Positions 1-4,905 of a DNA stretch of 5,518 bases are shown piece after piece. A program made the position numbers and the translations under genes. Below the pieces are notes generated by a model. It had not been told where the DNA came from. It made no database searches and worked only from the letters and a program-made list of their open reading frames with translations. Numbering within the stretch: position 1 is the stretch's first letter; every line of letters starts with the position of its first letter. Origin of the DNA: Ramlibacter sp. (lineage in GTDB: Bacteria > Pseudomonadota > Gammaproteobacteria > Burkholderiales > Burkholderiaceae_C); NCBI GenBank assembly GCA_025351615.1, contig JANXVP010000457.1, forward strand, positions 1 through 5,518, read 5' to 3'.

Positions 1-27
1 CGCTTCATGCAGGCGCAGAAGCTGTAG
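1..27 (+). CDS. Possible 3' end of an upstream plus-strand gene (partial)
   Basis: Reading frame 1 gives eight residues (RFMQAQKL) followed by TAG at 25-27. This looks like a natural C-terminus, and a small GC hairpin follows the stop directly. If real, the gene converges on the minus-strand operon that ends at 62. Nothing about its function can be read from eight codons, and another open frame through these bases cannot be excluded. Confidence 0.35.
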   Translation, partial: RFMQAQKL

Positions 28-33
28 GCGGCG

Positions 34-73
34 GGCCTGCGCCGGAGCAGGCCGCGCCTGGCTAGCTCAGGCG
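34..73. terminator. Two adjacent GC hairpins between convergent genes, possible bidirectional terminator
   Basis: Bases 34-40 (GGCCTGC) and 47-53 (GCAGGCC) form a perfect 7-bp stem with a 6-base loop. Bases 55-60 (CGCCTG) and 68-73 (CAGGCG) form a second 6-bp stem, and its loop contains the TAG stop (minus strand, 62-64) of the 165-residue gene. The position between converging genes fits transcription termination. Neither strand has a T-tract after the stems, so these are not classical intrinsic terminators. They could be mRNA 3'-end stabilisers or aid Rho-dependent termination. Confidence 0.35.
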
Positions 74-559
74 GCGAAAGGCCTTGAGTTGGGCGACCAG
101 TCGCTCGAATTGCGCAATCATCCGCGGATCGGCGGCGTGGAACACGGCGAATTTTCCGTCCAGGGTGCGCAGGTACAGCCGCGGCGCCACCAGCCAGTCC
201 AGCCCGCGGACCCGGATCAGCTTGGCATAGGCCAGATCGCGCAGCGCCATCTTCTTGTGCCACAGCCAAGTCTGGGTCAACTCGCCGGCGCCCAGCCGGG
301 TCACGCTGCGCACGATGCTCCACCAGGTGCAGGCCATCAGCCCCAGTGCGGCCAGGAACCAGCTGAGGATGGACACCGCGCCGCCTGACACTTTGCCGCC
401 CAGCCAGAGATGCGCGAACCAGCCCGCGGTGCCGAGCAGCATGGCCGTCGTCAGCAGCTTGAAGACCGGGGAGAACGCAGCGCCCTGCAGCGGCTCACCG
501 GATGCCGGATGGAAGCGAAAGGCAGGTGGCCCCAGCGCTTGCGACAGGGGTTCGCTCAT
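62..559 (-). CDS. Hypothetical two-helix membrane protein, coupled to dctM
   Basis: This 165-residue protein is not one I recognise by name. Residues 1-30 are a soluble, proline-containing N-terminus. Residues about 33-54 and 61-84 are hydrophobic and read as two transmembrane helices joined by a short glycine-rich turn. Residues about 90-165 are a soluble tail with alternating hydrophobic and basic positions (for example RLYLRTLDGKFAVF at 127-140) and a final amphipathic helix. This order, a helical hairpin and then a small beta-rich tail, resembles bacterial PH-like (bPH2/YcxB/DUF304) membrane proteins, but that assignment is by shape only. The ATG at 557-559 overlaps the dctM stop (ATGA) and has no clear Shine-Dalgarno sequence, so translation is probably coupled to dctM. 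It is the last gene of the operon. Its placement suggests an accessory role at the membrane, possibly with the TRAP transporter, but the sequence does not prove this. Confidence 0.85.
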   Translation of the reverse strand: MSEPLSQALGPPAFRFHPASGEPLQGAAFSPVFKLLTTAMLLGTAGWFAHLWLGGKVSGGAVSILSWFLAALGLMACTWWSIVRSVTRLGAGELTQTWLWHKKMALRDLAYAKLIRVRGLDWLVAPRLYLRTLDGKFAVFHAADPRMIAQFERLVAQLKAFRRLS

Positions 560-2091
560 TTCGCGGGCGTCTTGAACAGATCGTCGAGTTTTTTCTGCGC
601 GTCAGCCGCGTTGTCGGTGTCCCGCTGGCCCTGTGTTTCGCCTGGCTTGAGATCCGCCGGCCTGGGGTCCAGCGATTCCGTGGGCATCTCGATCTTGACC
701 TTGTCGACGTCGATCTTTTCCTCCTTGTCCAGGAACACCGTGACCGTCTGCGGCACGAAGATCACGATCACCACCAGGATCAGTTGCATCAGCACCCACG
801 GGATCGCGCCCATGTAGATGTCGTTCGACTTGACCGGATGCTCGATCCGCTTTTCCTTGAACAGCGTGTCGGCGATGCCGCGCAGGTAGAACAGCGCGAA
901 GCCGAAAGGCGGGTGCATGAAGCTGGTCTGCATGTTCACGCACAGCAGCACGCCGAACCACACCAGGTCGATCCCCAGCTTCGCCGCGACCGGCCCCAGC
1001 ATCGGCAGGATGATGAAGGCGATCTCGAAGAAGTCGAGGAAGAAGGCCAGGAAGAAGATGAAGATGTTGACGACGATCAGGAAGCCGACCTGGCCGCCCG
1101 GCAGCCCGGTGAGCAGGTGCTCGACCCACCTGGCGCCGTCCACGCCCTGGAACACCATCGAAAAGACGCGCGAGCCGATCAGAATGAACACCACCATGGC
1201 CGTCAGCCGCATGGTGCCGACCATGGCCTGCCAGATCAGGTCGCGGGTCAGGCGCCGGTGAATCGCTGCCAGCACGAGGGCGCCGACACAGCCCATCGCG
1301 CCGGCTTCGGTCGGGGTCGCGATGGCGCTGTCCATCCAGGGCAGGCCGCCCATGGAGCCGAGCACCGCGAAGATCAGCACGGCCGACGGGATGATGCCGC
1401 GCAGGCACTTCATCCACAGCCTGAAGCCGCTCATGGTGCGCGCCTCTTTCGGCACCCCGGGCACGTGGTCCGGCTTGATGATGCCCAGCGCGAAGGTGTA
1501 GAGCGCGAAAATCAGCACCTGCAGGATCGAGGGTCCCCAGGCGCCCTTGTACATGTCGCCCACGGAGCGTCCCAGCTGGTCCGCCATCACGATCAGCACC
1601 AGCGAGGGCGGCACCAGCTGCGTGATGGTGCCGGATGCGGCCAGCACGCCCGTGGTGTAGCGCATGTTGTAGCCGTACTTGATCATGATCGGCATCGAGA
1701 TCAGGGCCATCGCGATCACCTGGCCGGCCACGGTGCCGGTGATGGCGCCCAGGATGAAGCCCACGATGATCACCGAGTAGCCCAGCCCGCCGCGCACCGT
1801 CCCGAACAGCTGGCCCATGGAGTCGAGCATGTCCTCGGCCAGCCCGCACTTTTCCAGGATGGCGCCCATGAACGTGAAGAAGGGGATGGCCAGCAGCAGG
1901 TCGTTCGACAGGATGCCGAATACATTGAGCGGCAGGTTCGCCATGAAACTGGCCGGGAACCAGCCCATCTCGATCGCGAAGAAGCCGCTGCCCAGCCCCA
2001 GGGCCGCCAGCGAGAAGGCGACCGGAAAGCCGATCAGCATGATGAACACCAGCCCCGCAAACATGAATGGGGCGAAATTTTCCATTTGCAT
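556..2091 (-). CDS. dctM: TRAP transporter large permease subunit DctM (FcbT3-like)
   Basis: This is the large membrane subunit of a tripartite ATP-independent periplasmic (TRAP) transporter, which carries substrate across the inner membrane using an ion gradient. The 511 residues hold about a dozen hydrophobic segments between residues 5 and 452. Family-typical stretches are IPFFTFMG (69-76), GAITGTVAGQVIAMALISMP (115-134), ASGTITQLVPPSLVL (152-166), ATPTEAGAMG (258-267) and HPPFGFALFYL (393-403). This wording matches the mannitol/chloroaromatic class (FcbT3-like) better than the C4-dicarboxylate class, but the substrate cannot be read from it; lactate and other carboxylates are also possible. 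Residues about 453-511 form a charged, helix-poor extension that makes the protein longer than the usual 425-450 residues. The ATG at 2089-2091 has no good Shine-Dalgarno sequence; a second in-frame ATG lies two codons on (2083-2085). A 14-codon ORF upstream may couple translation to dctQ. The stop overlaps the start of the next gene (ATGA). Confidence 0.97.
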   Translation of the reverse strand: MQMENFAPFMFAGLVFIMLIGFPVAFSLAALGLGSGFFAIEMGWFPASFMANLPLNVFGILSNDLLLAIPFFTFMGAILEKCGLAEDMLDSMGQLFGTVRGGLGYSVIIVGFILGAITGTVAGQVIAMALISMPIMIKYGYNMRYTTGVLAASGTITQLVPPSLVLIVMADQLGRSVGDMYKGAWGPSILQVLIFALYTFALGIIKPDHVPGVPKEARTMSGFRLWMKCLRGIIPSAVLIFAVLGSMGGLPWMDSAIATPTEAGAMGCVGALVLAAIHRRLTRDLIWQAMVGTMRLTAMVVFILIGSRVFSMVFQGVDGARWVEHLLTGLPGGQVGFLIVVNIFIFFLAFFLDFFEIAFIILPMLGPVAAKLGIDLVWFGVLLCVNMQTSFMHPPFGFALFYLRGIADTLFKEKRIEHPVKSNDIYMGAIPWVLMQLILVVIVIFVPQTVTVFLDKEEKIDVDKVKIEMPTESLDPRPADLKPGETQGQRDTDNAADAQKKLDDLFKTPAK

Positions 2092-2106
2092 GGGATGGGG
2101 TCCGGG

Positions 2107-2151
2107 TTATCGGTTGTTGTTGTCGTCGCCCCGCGGGGGCTGCGTGTTCAT
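2107..2151 (-). CDS. 14-codon bridging ORF between dctQ and dctM (possible coupling peptide)
   Basis: An ATG at 2149-2151 overlaps the dctQ stop codon as ATGA. It opens a frame encoding MNTQPPRGDDNNNR, which ends at TAA (2107-2109), 15 bases before the dctM ATG. The peptide is polar with no recognisable domain. The plausible role is translational relay: ribosomes ending dctQ restart here and deliver translation close to dctM, which lacks a convincing ribosome-binding site. A 5-bp GC hairpin lies inside the ORF. The overlap could also be chance, since no conservation can be checked here. Confidence 0.35.
   Translation of the reverse strand: MNTQPPRGDDNNNR
2128..2140. repeat. Short GC inverted repeat in the dctQ-dctM gap
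   Basis: GCCCC (2128-2132) and GGGGC (2136-2140) form a perfect 5-bp stem with a GCG loop, and the core CCCCGCGGGG (2129-2138) is itself palindromic. On the transcribed strand it is followed by an unstructured GACGACAACAACAACC run. There is no T-tract, so termination is unlikely. It may act as an mRNA stability or processing element that sets the ratio of dctQ to dctM products, or it may simply be a GC-rich palindrome. Confidence 0.4.
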
Positions 2152-2687
2152 TGAACCGGCTTTTCGTAATGGGTGTCCATCTCGTACATGCCCTTGAGGT
2201 AGCAGATGCGCTTGACGATTTCGGAAAAGCCCTGCAGGCACATCATGCCGAAGCCCAGGGGCAGCATCAGCATGGCCGGCCACCGCACCAGGCCGCCCGC
2301 GTTGTTCGACATCTCGTGCATGACGAACATCTTCACCAGCAGTGGCCAGCTCAGCCAGGTCAGGAGCAGGGTCACCGGCATCAGGAAGAAAACCAGGCCG
2401 AACAGGTCGACGTAGACCGGCCGGTGGCCTTTGAGCCTGCCGTAGATCAGGTCGACCCTGACGTGCTCGTTGAGCTTCAGCACGACCGGGGCGCCGAGCA
2501 TGACGATTCCTGCGAACAGGTACCACTGGATCTCCAGCCACCCGTTGGAGCTGATGTCGAACAGGTAGCGCACGAAAGCGTTGCCGGCCGAAATCAGCGC
2601 GGTCAGCAACACGGCGAGCGCGGCGACGCGGCCGAGGCGTTCGCTGATCCAGTCGACCGCCAGGGAGAATCTGAGGAGTGTGGACAC
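2148..2687 (-). CDS. dctQ: TRAP transporter small permease subunit DctQ (FcbT2-like)
   Basis: This is the small four-helix membrane subunit that partners DctM. With the GTG start at 2685-2687 the protein has 179 residues, and hydrophobic helices lie near 21-39, 55-72, 90-111 and 137-155. Family hallmarks are SSNGWLEIQWYLF (46-58), NEHVRVDLIYGRL (73-85) and MSNNAGGLVRWP (126-137), which match the small subunits of mannitol/chloroaromatic-type TRAP systems. I prefer the GTG because GGAG (2694-2697 on the complement) sits six bases before it and because homologues tend to begin with an STLLRFS-like stretch. An in-frame ATG at 2718-2720 would add 11 residues but has no Shine-Dalgarno sequence. 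It is the first gene of the minus-strand operon and shares an ATGA overlap with the 14-codon ORF. No binding-protein gene precedes it; the upstream gene is divergent. Confidence 0.95.
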   Translation of the reverse strand: MSTLLRFSLAVDWISERLGRVAALAVLLTALISAGNAFVRYLFDISSNGWLEIQWYLFAGIVMLGAPVVLKLNEHVRVDLIYGRLKGHRPVYVDLFGLVFFLMPVTLLLTWLSWPLLVKMFVMHEMSNNAGGLVRWPAMLMLPLGFGMMCLQGFSEIVKRICYLKGMYEMDTHYEKPVQ

Positions 2688-2748
2688 ACGGAGCTCCGTA
2701 ATCGAGGTGACATCCGGCAAGCCATTGCCCGTTGCCTGTAAGCGCTAA

Positions 2749-2754
2749 ATACTA
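2749..2754 (-). promoter_or_regulatory. Possible -10 element for the dctQ operon
   Basis: On the minus strand the bases read TAGTAT (4 of 6 to the sigma70 -10), within one of the few AT-rich patches of the intergenic region (2746-2758). Transcription would begin near 2742, about 55 bases before the GTG of dctQ. No convincing -35 lies 16-18 bases upstream, so an activator or another sigma factor would be needed. This is a weak call. Confidence 0.25.
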
Positions 2755-2782
2755 ACTTGGCGCCGCCGTGGATCATCGACAC

Positions 2783-2794
2783 CCCCGCGCGGGG
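2783..2794. repeat. Perfect 12-bp palindrome between divergent genes
   Basis: CCCCGCGCGGGG is a perfect palindrome and is followed on the plus strand by TTT. It lies about 30 bases upstream of the possible dctQ -10 and about 50 bases upstream of the possible -10 of the EgtB/SenA-like gene. A terminator is unexpected between divergent genes, so an operator is a reasonable alternative. A GC-only palindrome also arises easily by chance at this base composition. Confidence 0.35.
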
Positions 2795-2823
2795 TTTACC
2801 CTAGCGCGTCGCGGGACCCCGAA

Positions 2824-2850
2824 CGGTCGCCCGCAGGACCGGTGAATAAT
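2824..2850 (+). promoter_or_regulatory. Possible -10 and overlapping inverted repeat before the EgtB/SenA-like gene
   Basis: AATAAT at 2845-2850 matches the sigma70 -10 at 5 of 6 positions. It ends five bases before the ATG at 2856, so transcription would start at or beside the start codon, giving a leaderless mRNA. No good -35 is visible. Bases 2824-2828 (CGGTC) and 2837-2841 (GACCG) form an inverted repeat with an 8-base spacer just upstream of the -10, which could be a regulator site. The call rests on AT content and position only. Confidence 0.3.
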
Positions 2851-2855
2851 AGGCC

Positions 2856-4118
2856 ATGCCATCCCTGACTCCCGCTGCCGCTGCAGCGTCGATCGACACG
2901 CCCGATATCGGCAGTGCCGGGCGCGGCCTGCTGTCGCTGGCGCTGATGGATGCGCGCAACCACACCCTGCACCTGCTGGCGCAATACGAGCAGGCGCTGG
3001 GCGAGGCCAACTTCGCGGTGCCCCGGCGCAGCGAACTGTCGCCGCCGCTCTGGCTGGCCGGCCACATCGGCTGGTTCGCCGAGTTCTGGATCGGCCGCAA
3101 TCCGCAGCGCGGACTGGGCGCTTCCTGCCCGATCGACGCCGTGCGGCTGGCGTCGATCGAGCCGCGTGCCGACAACTGGTTCCATCCGGCGCTGGTCAGC
3201 CACGAAGCACGTTGGCAGCACCAGCTCGAGGTCGGCCCGTTGCGGGCCTGGTTGCTGGAAACGCTGGAGGCCACGCTGGAGCTGCTCGACAAAACGCCCG
3301 AGACCGACGAGGCGCTGTATTTCTTCCGCGCGGCGCTGTTCCATGAAGATCTGCGGGGCGAGCAGCTGATCACGATGGCGCAGACGCTGGCGGTTCCGCT
3401 CAAGCTGCCCTTGCCGCACGGACTGCAGTCGCGCGACCCGCTGCTGGTCCCGGCCGCGAGCTGGGCCCTCGGGGCATCCCCGGGCGGCTTCGTGTTCGAC
3501 ATCGAAAAGTGGGCGCACCCGGTCGACGTGCCGGAATTCGAGATCGACGCCCAGCCCGTCACGTGGTCGCAGTACGTCGAATTCGTCGACGATGGCGGCT
3601 ACGACCGGCCGGAATGCTGGCTGCCCGAAGGCTGGTCCTGGCTGGAGCGGGAAGCCCGCCTTGAAGGGCGCCGCGGACCGCGCCATGTGGACCAGATCGG
3701 CGTTGCCAGCGGCGCCGTGATGCAGTCCCTGTTCGGCAAGCCGACCCGCATGGCCGGCACCCAGGAGGCGATGCACGTGAGCTGGTGGGAGGCCGACGCC
3801 TGGGCCCGCTGGGCCGGCCGGCGCCTGCCGACCGAAGTCGAGTGGGAGATGGCCGCCCACGCGGCCGGCCGCCGCGGTTTCCGCTGGGGCGACGTCCGTG
3901 AATGGACGGCCAGCAGCCTGCGGCCGTGGCCCGGCTTCGCCCCCGACGGCTGGACCCGGTTCACCGAATTCGAGGCGGCGCCCCTGTTCGGCCGCGCACG
4001 CGTCCAGCGCGGCGCATCCTTCGCGACCCGCGCCCGCATGAAGCATGCGCGGCGGCGCTCGTTTGCGCTGCCCGACCGGGACGACGGCTTCAGCGGTTTT
4101 CGCAGCTGCGCGTTGTAG
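2856..4118 (+). CDS. EgtB/SenA-like nonheme-iron enzyme (DinB + FGE-sulfatase domains), probable selenoneine synthase SenA homologue
   Basis: The family joins sulfur (EgtB, ergothioneine) or selenium (SenA, selenoneine) to the imidazole of hercynine, using Fe(II) and O2 in the cytoplasm. The 420-residue protein has a DinB-like helical part (about 30-195) and a formylglycine-generating-enzyme-type part (about 202-420). Recognisable pieces are PPLWLAGHIGWFAEFW with ligand His70, FHEDLRGE (162-169), RRLPTEVEWE (322-331), GDVREWTAS (345-353) and the end GFRSC (414-418). The N-terminal wording (ARNHTLHLL, then RLASIEPRADNWF) resembles SenA proteins of Burkholderiales more than classical EgtB. The usual iron motif HX3HXE reads His163-X3-Arg167-X-Glu169, so one of three expected His ligands is absent. 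The length is normal and the frame intact. The ATG has only a weak AGG two bases upstream, consistent with a leaderless start. senB, senC, egtD and egtC are not in the window. The family is clear; the actual reaction, and whether the protein is active, are open. Confidence 0.85.
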   Translation: MPSLTPAAAAASIDTPDIGSAGRGLLSLALMDARNHTLHLLAQYEQALGEANFAVPRRSELSPPLWLAGHIGWFAEFWIGRNPQRGLGASCPIDAVRLASIEPRADNWFHPALVSHEARWQHQLEVGPLRAWLLETLEATLELLDKTPETDEALYFFRAALFHEDLRGEQLITMAQTLAVPLKLPLPHGLQSRDPLLVPAASWALGASPGGFVFDIEKWAHPVDVPEFEIDAQPVTWSQYVEFVDDGGYDRPECWLPEGWSWLEREARLEGRRGPRHVDQIGVASGAVMQSLFGKPTRMAGTQEAMHVSWWEADAWARWAGRRLPTEVEWEMAAHAAGRRGFRWGDVREWTASSLRPWPGFAPDGWTRFTEFEAAPLFGRARVQRGASFATRARMKHARRRSFALPDRDDGFSGFRSCAL

Positions 4119-4155
4119 CGCGCTGGCTGCTTGCGCGGCGGGTCTCCTGCGCGGT

Positions 4156-4161
4156 TAACAT
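4156..4161 (+). promoter_or_regulatory. Weak -10-like hexamer before tupB
   Basis: TAACAT (4 of 6 to the -10 consensus) lies nine bases before the tupB ATG, in the only AT-rich patch of the 52-base gap after the EgtB/SenA-like gene. TTGCGC at 4131-4136 is a poor -35 at 19-base spacing. If used, it would give an almost leaderless tupB mRNA. Read-through from the preceding gene is equally possible because no terminator hairpin with a T-tract is visible in the gap. Confidence 0.2.
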
Positions 4162-4170
4162 TCGCTGCCC

Positions 4171-4905
4171 ATGAACACATTCACGGACAGCGCCGTCATG
4201 GCGCTGCGGCTGCTGGCCGGCCTCGATCCGGTCCTGCTTTCCATCGTCGGACGTTCGCTCGCGGTGAGTGCGGCCGCCTGCGTCCTCGCGTGCGGGCTGG
4301 GCTTGCTGGCCGGCGCGTGGCTGGGTGTGGCCCGCTTCGCCGGGCGGCCTTTCCTGCTGGCGATCCTCAACACCCTGCTGGCGCTGCCGTCGGTGGTGGT
4401 CGGGCTGGTGGTCTACCTGCTGCTGTCACGCTCGGGGCCGCTCGGCTTCCTCGGCTGGCTGTTCTCGTTCAAGGCGATGGTGCTCGCGCAGGCGCTGCTG
4501 GTGCTGCCGGTGGTGACGGCGCTGACGCGGCAGGTGGTGGAAGACGCCGAGCGCGGCCACGGCGAGCAGCTCCGGTCGCTGGGCGCGGGGCCGCTGCTGC
4601 GCAGCGTGTTGCTGGCCTGGGACGAACGCTTCGCGCTGCTGACGGTGCTGCTCGCTTCGTTTGGCCGTGCCATTTCGGAAGTCGGTGCCGTGATGATCGT
4701 CGGCGGCAACATCGACGGCTTCACGCGGGTGATGACGACCGCCATCGCGCTTGAAACCAGCAAGGGGGATCTGCCGCTGGCGCTGGCGCTGGGGCTGGTG
4801 TTGTTGCTGGTCGTGCTGGCCCTGCATGGCGTGATCGGCCTGGTGGCACGCTGGCGCGGAACCGGCCACCAGAACGACCTGCTGGTGAAGGGAGCCCCCG
4901 CATGA
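4171..4905 (+). CDS. tupB: Tungstate-type ABC transporter permease TupB
   Basis: This is the inner-membrane channel subunit of an oxyanion ABC importer. The 244 residues contain about five to six hydrophobic helices. Family-typical wording includes LNTLLALPSVVVGLVVYLLL, LSRSGPLGFLGWLF, and SFGRAISEVGAVMIVGGNI followed by TTAIALETSKGDLPLALALG. The cytoplasmic EAA loop that docks on the ATPase is visible around VEDAERGHGEQLRSLGAG. These features fit TupB (tungstate) rather than ModB or CysT permeases, although molybdate or another oxyanion could be the true cargo. The ATG at 4171 lacks a Shine-Dalgarno sequence; an in-frame ATG at 4198 has a weak GGAC-type site but would trim nine residues. The stop overlaps the start of tupC (ATGA), so the two subunits are translationally coupled. 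The substrate-binding gene tupA is not upstream, where it is common, and may follow tupC beyond the window. Confidence 0.93.
   Translation: MNTFTDSAVMALRLLAGLDPVLLSIVGRSLAVSAAACVLACGLGLLAGAWLGVARFAGRPFLLAILNTLLALPSVVVGLVVYLLLSRSGPLGFLGWLFSFKAMVLAQALLVLPVVTALTRQVVEDAERGHGEQLRSLGAGPLLRSVLLAWDERFALLTVLLASFGRAISEVGAVMIVGGNIDGFTRVMTTAIALETSKGDLPLALALGLVLLLVVLALHGVIGLVARWRGTGHQNDLLVKGAPA
4889..4894 (+). promoter_or_regulatory. Ribosome-binding site of tupC
   Basis: AGGGAG lies seven bases before the ATG at 4902 and inside the 3' end of tupB. It is the clearest Shine-Dalgarno sequence on the plus strand here, and it fixes the tupC start at the ATGA overlap rather than at the in-frame ATGs at 4929 or 4944. 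Confidence 0.7.

Noticed and set aside
502..2154. 550-codon open frame on the plus strand opposite dctM
   Set aside because: It is antisense to a clear DctM gene. The translation is a run of His, Gln, Arg, Asp and Glu with no fold-like pattern, as expected opposite a hydrophobic gene with GC-biased third positions.
2067..2741. 224-codon plus-strand frame opposite dctQ
   Set aside because: It is the antisense of DctQ, His/Gln-rich, and without a recognisable domain.
2796..4046. 416-codon open frame on the minus strand opposite the EgtB/SenA-like gene
   Set aside because: It is low-complexity Arg/Ala/Gly/Gln-rich and opposite a gene with recognisable domains. It is a shadow frame.
2856..4118. 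Formylglycine-generating enzyme (sulfatase activator) identity for the central enzyme
   Set aside because: The protein has the extra N-terminal DinB-like part with the GHxxWF and HEDxxxE helices of EgtB/SenA, which true sulfatase-activating enzymes lack.
4119..4170. Terminator or molybdenum-cofactor riboswitch in the gap before tupB
   Set aside because: The 52-base gap has a direct TGCGCGG repeat, not a good inverted repeat, has no T-tract, and is too short for a riboswitch.
4131..4754. 207-codon plus-strand frame starting before tupB
   Set aside because: It is a shifted frame over tupB; the translation is Gly/Arg/Ala-rich and lacks membrane segments.
4171..4905. ModB or CysT identity for the permease
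   Set aside because: The wording around SEVGAVMIVGGNI and TTAIALETSKGD fits TupB better. The transported oxyanion remains unproven.
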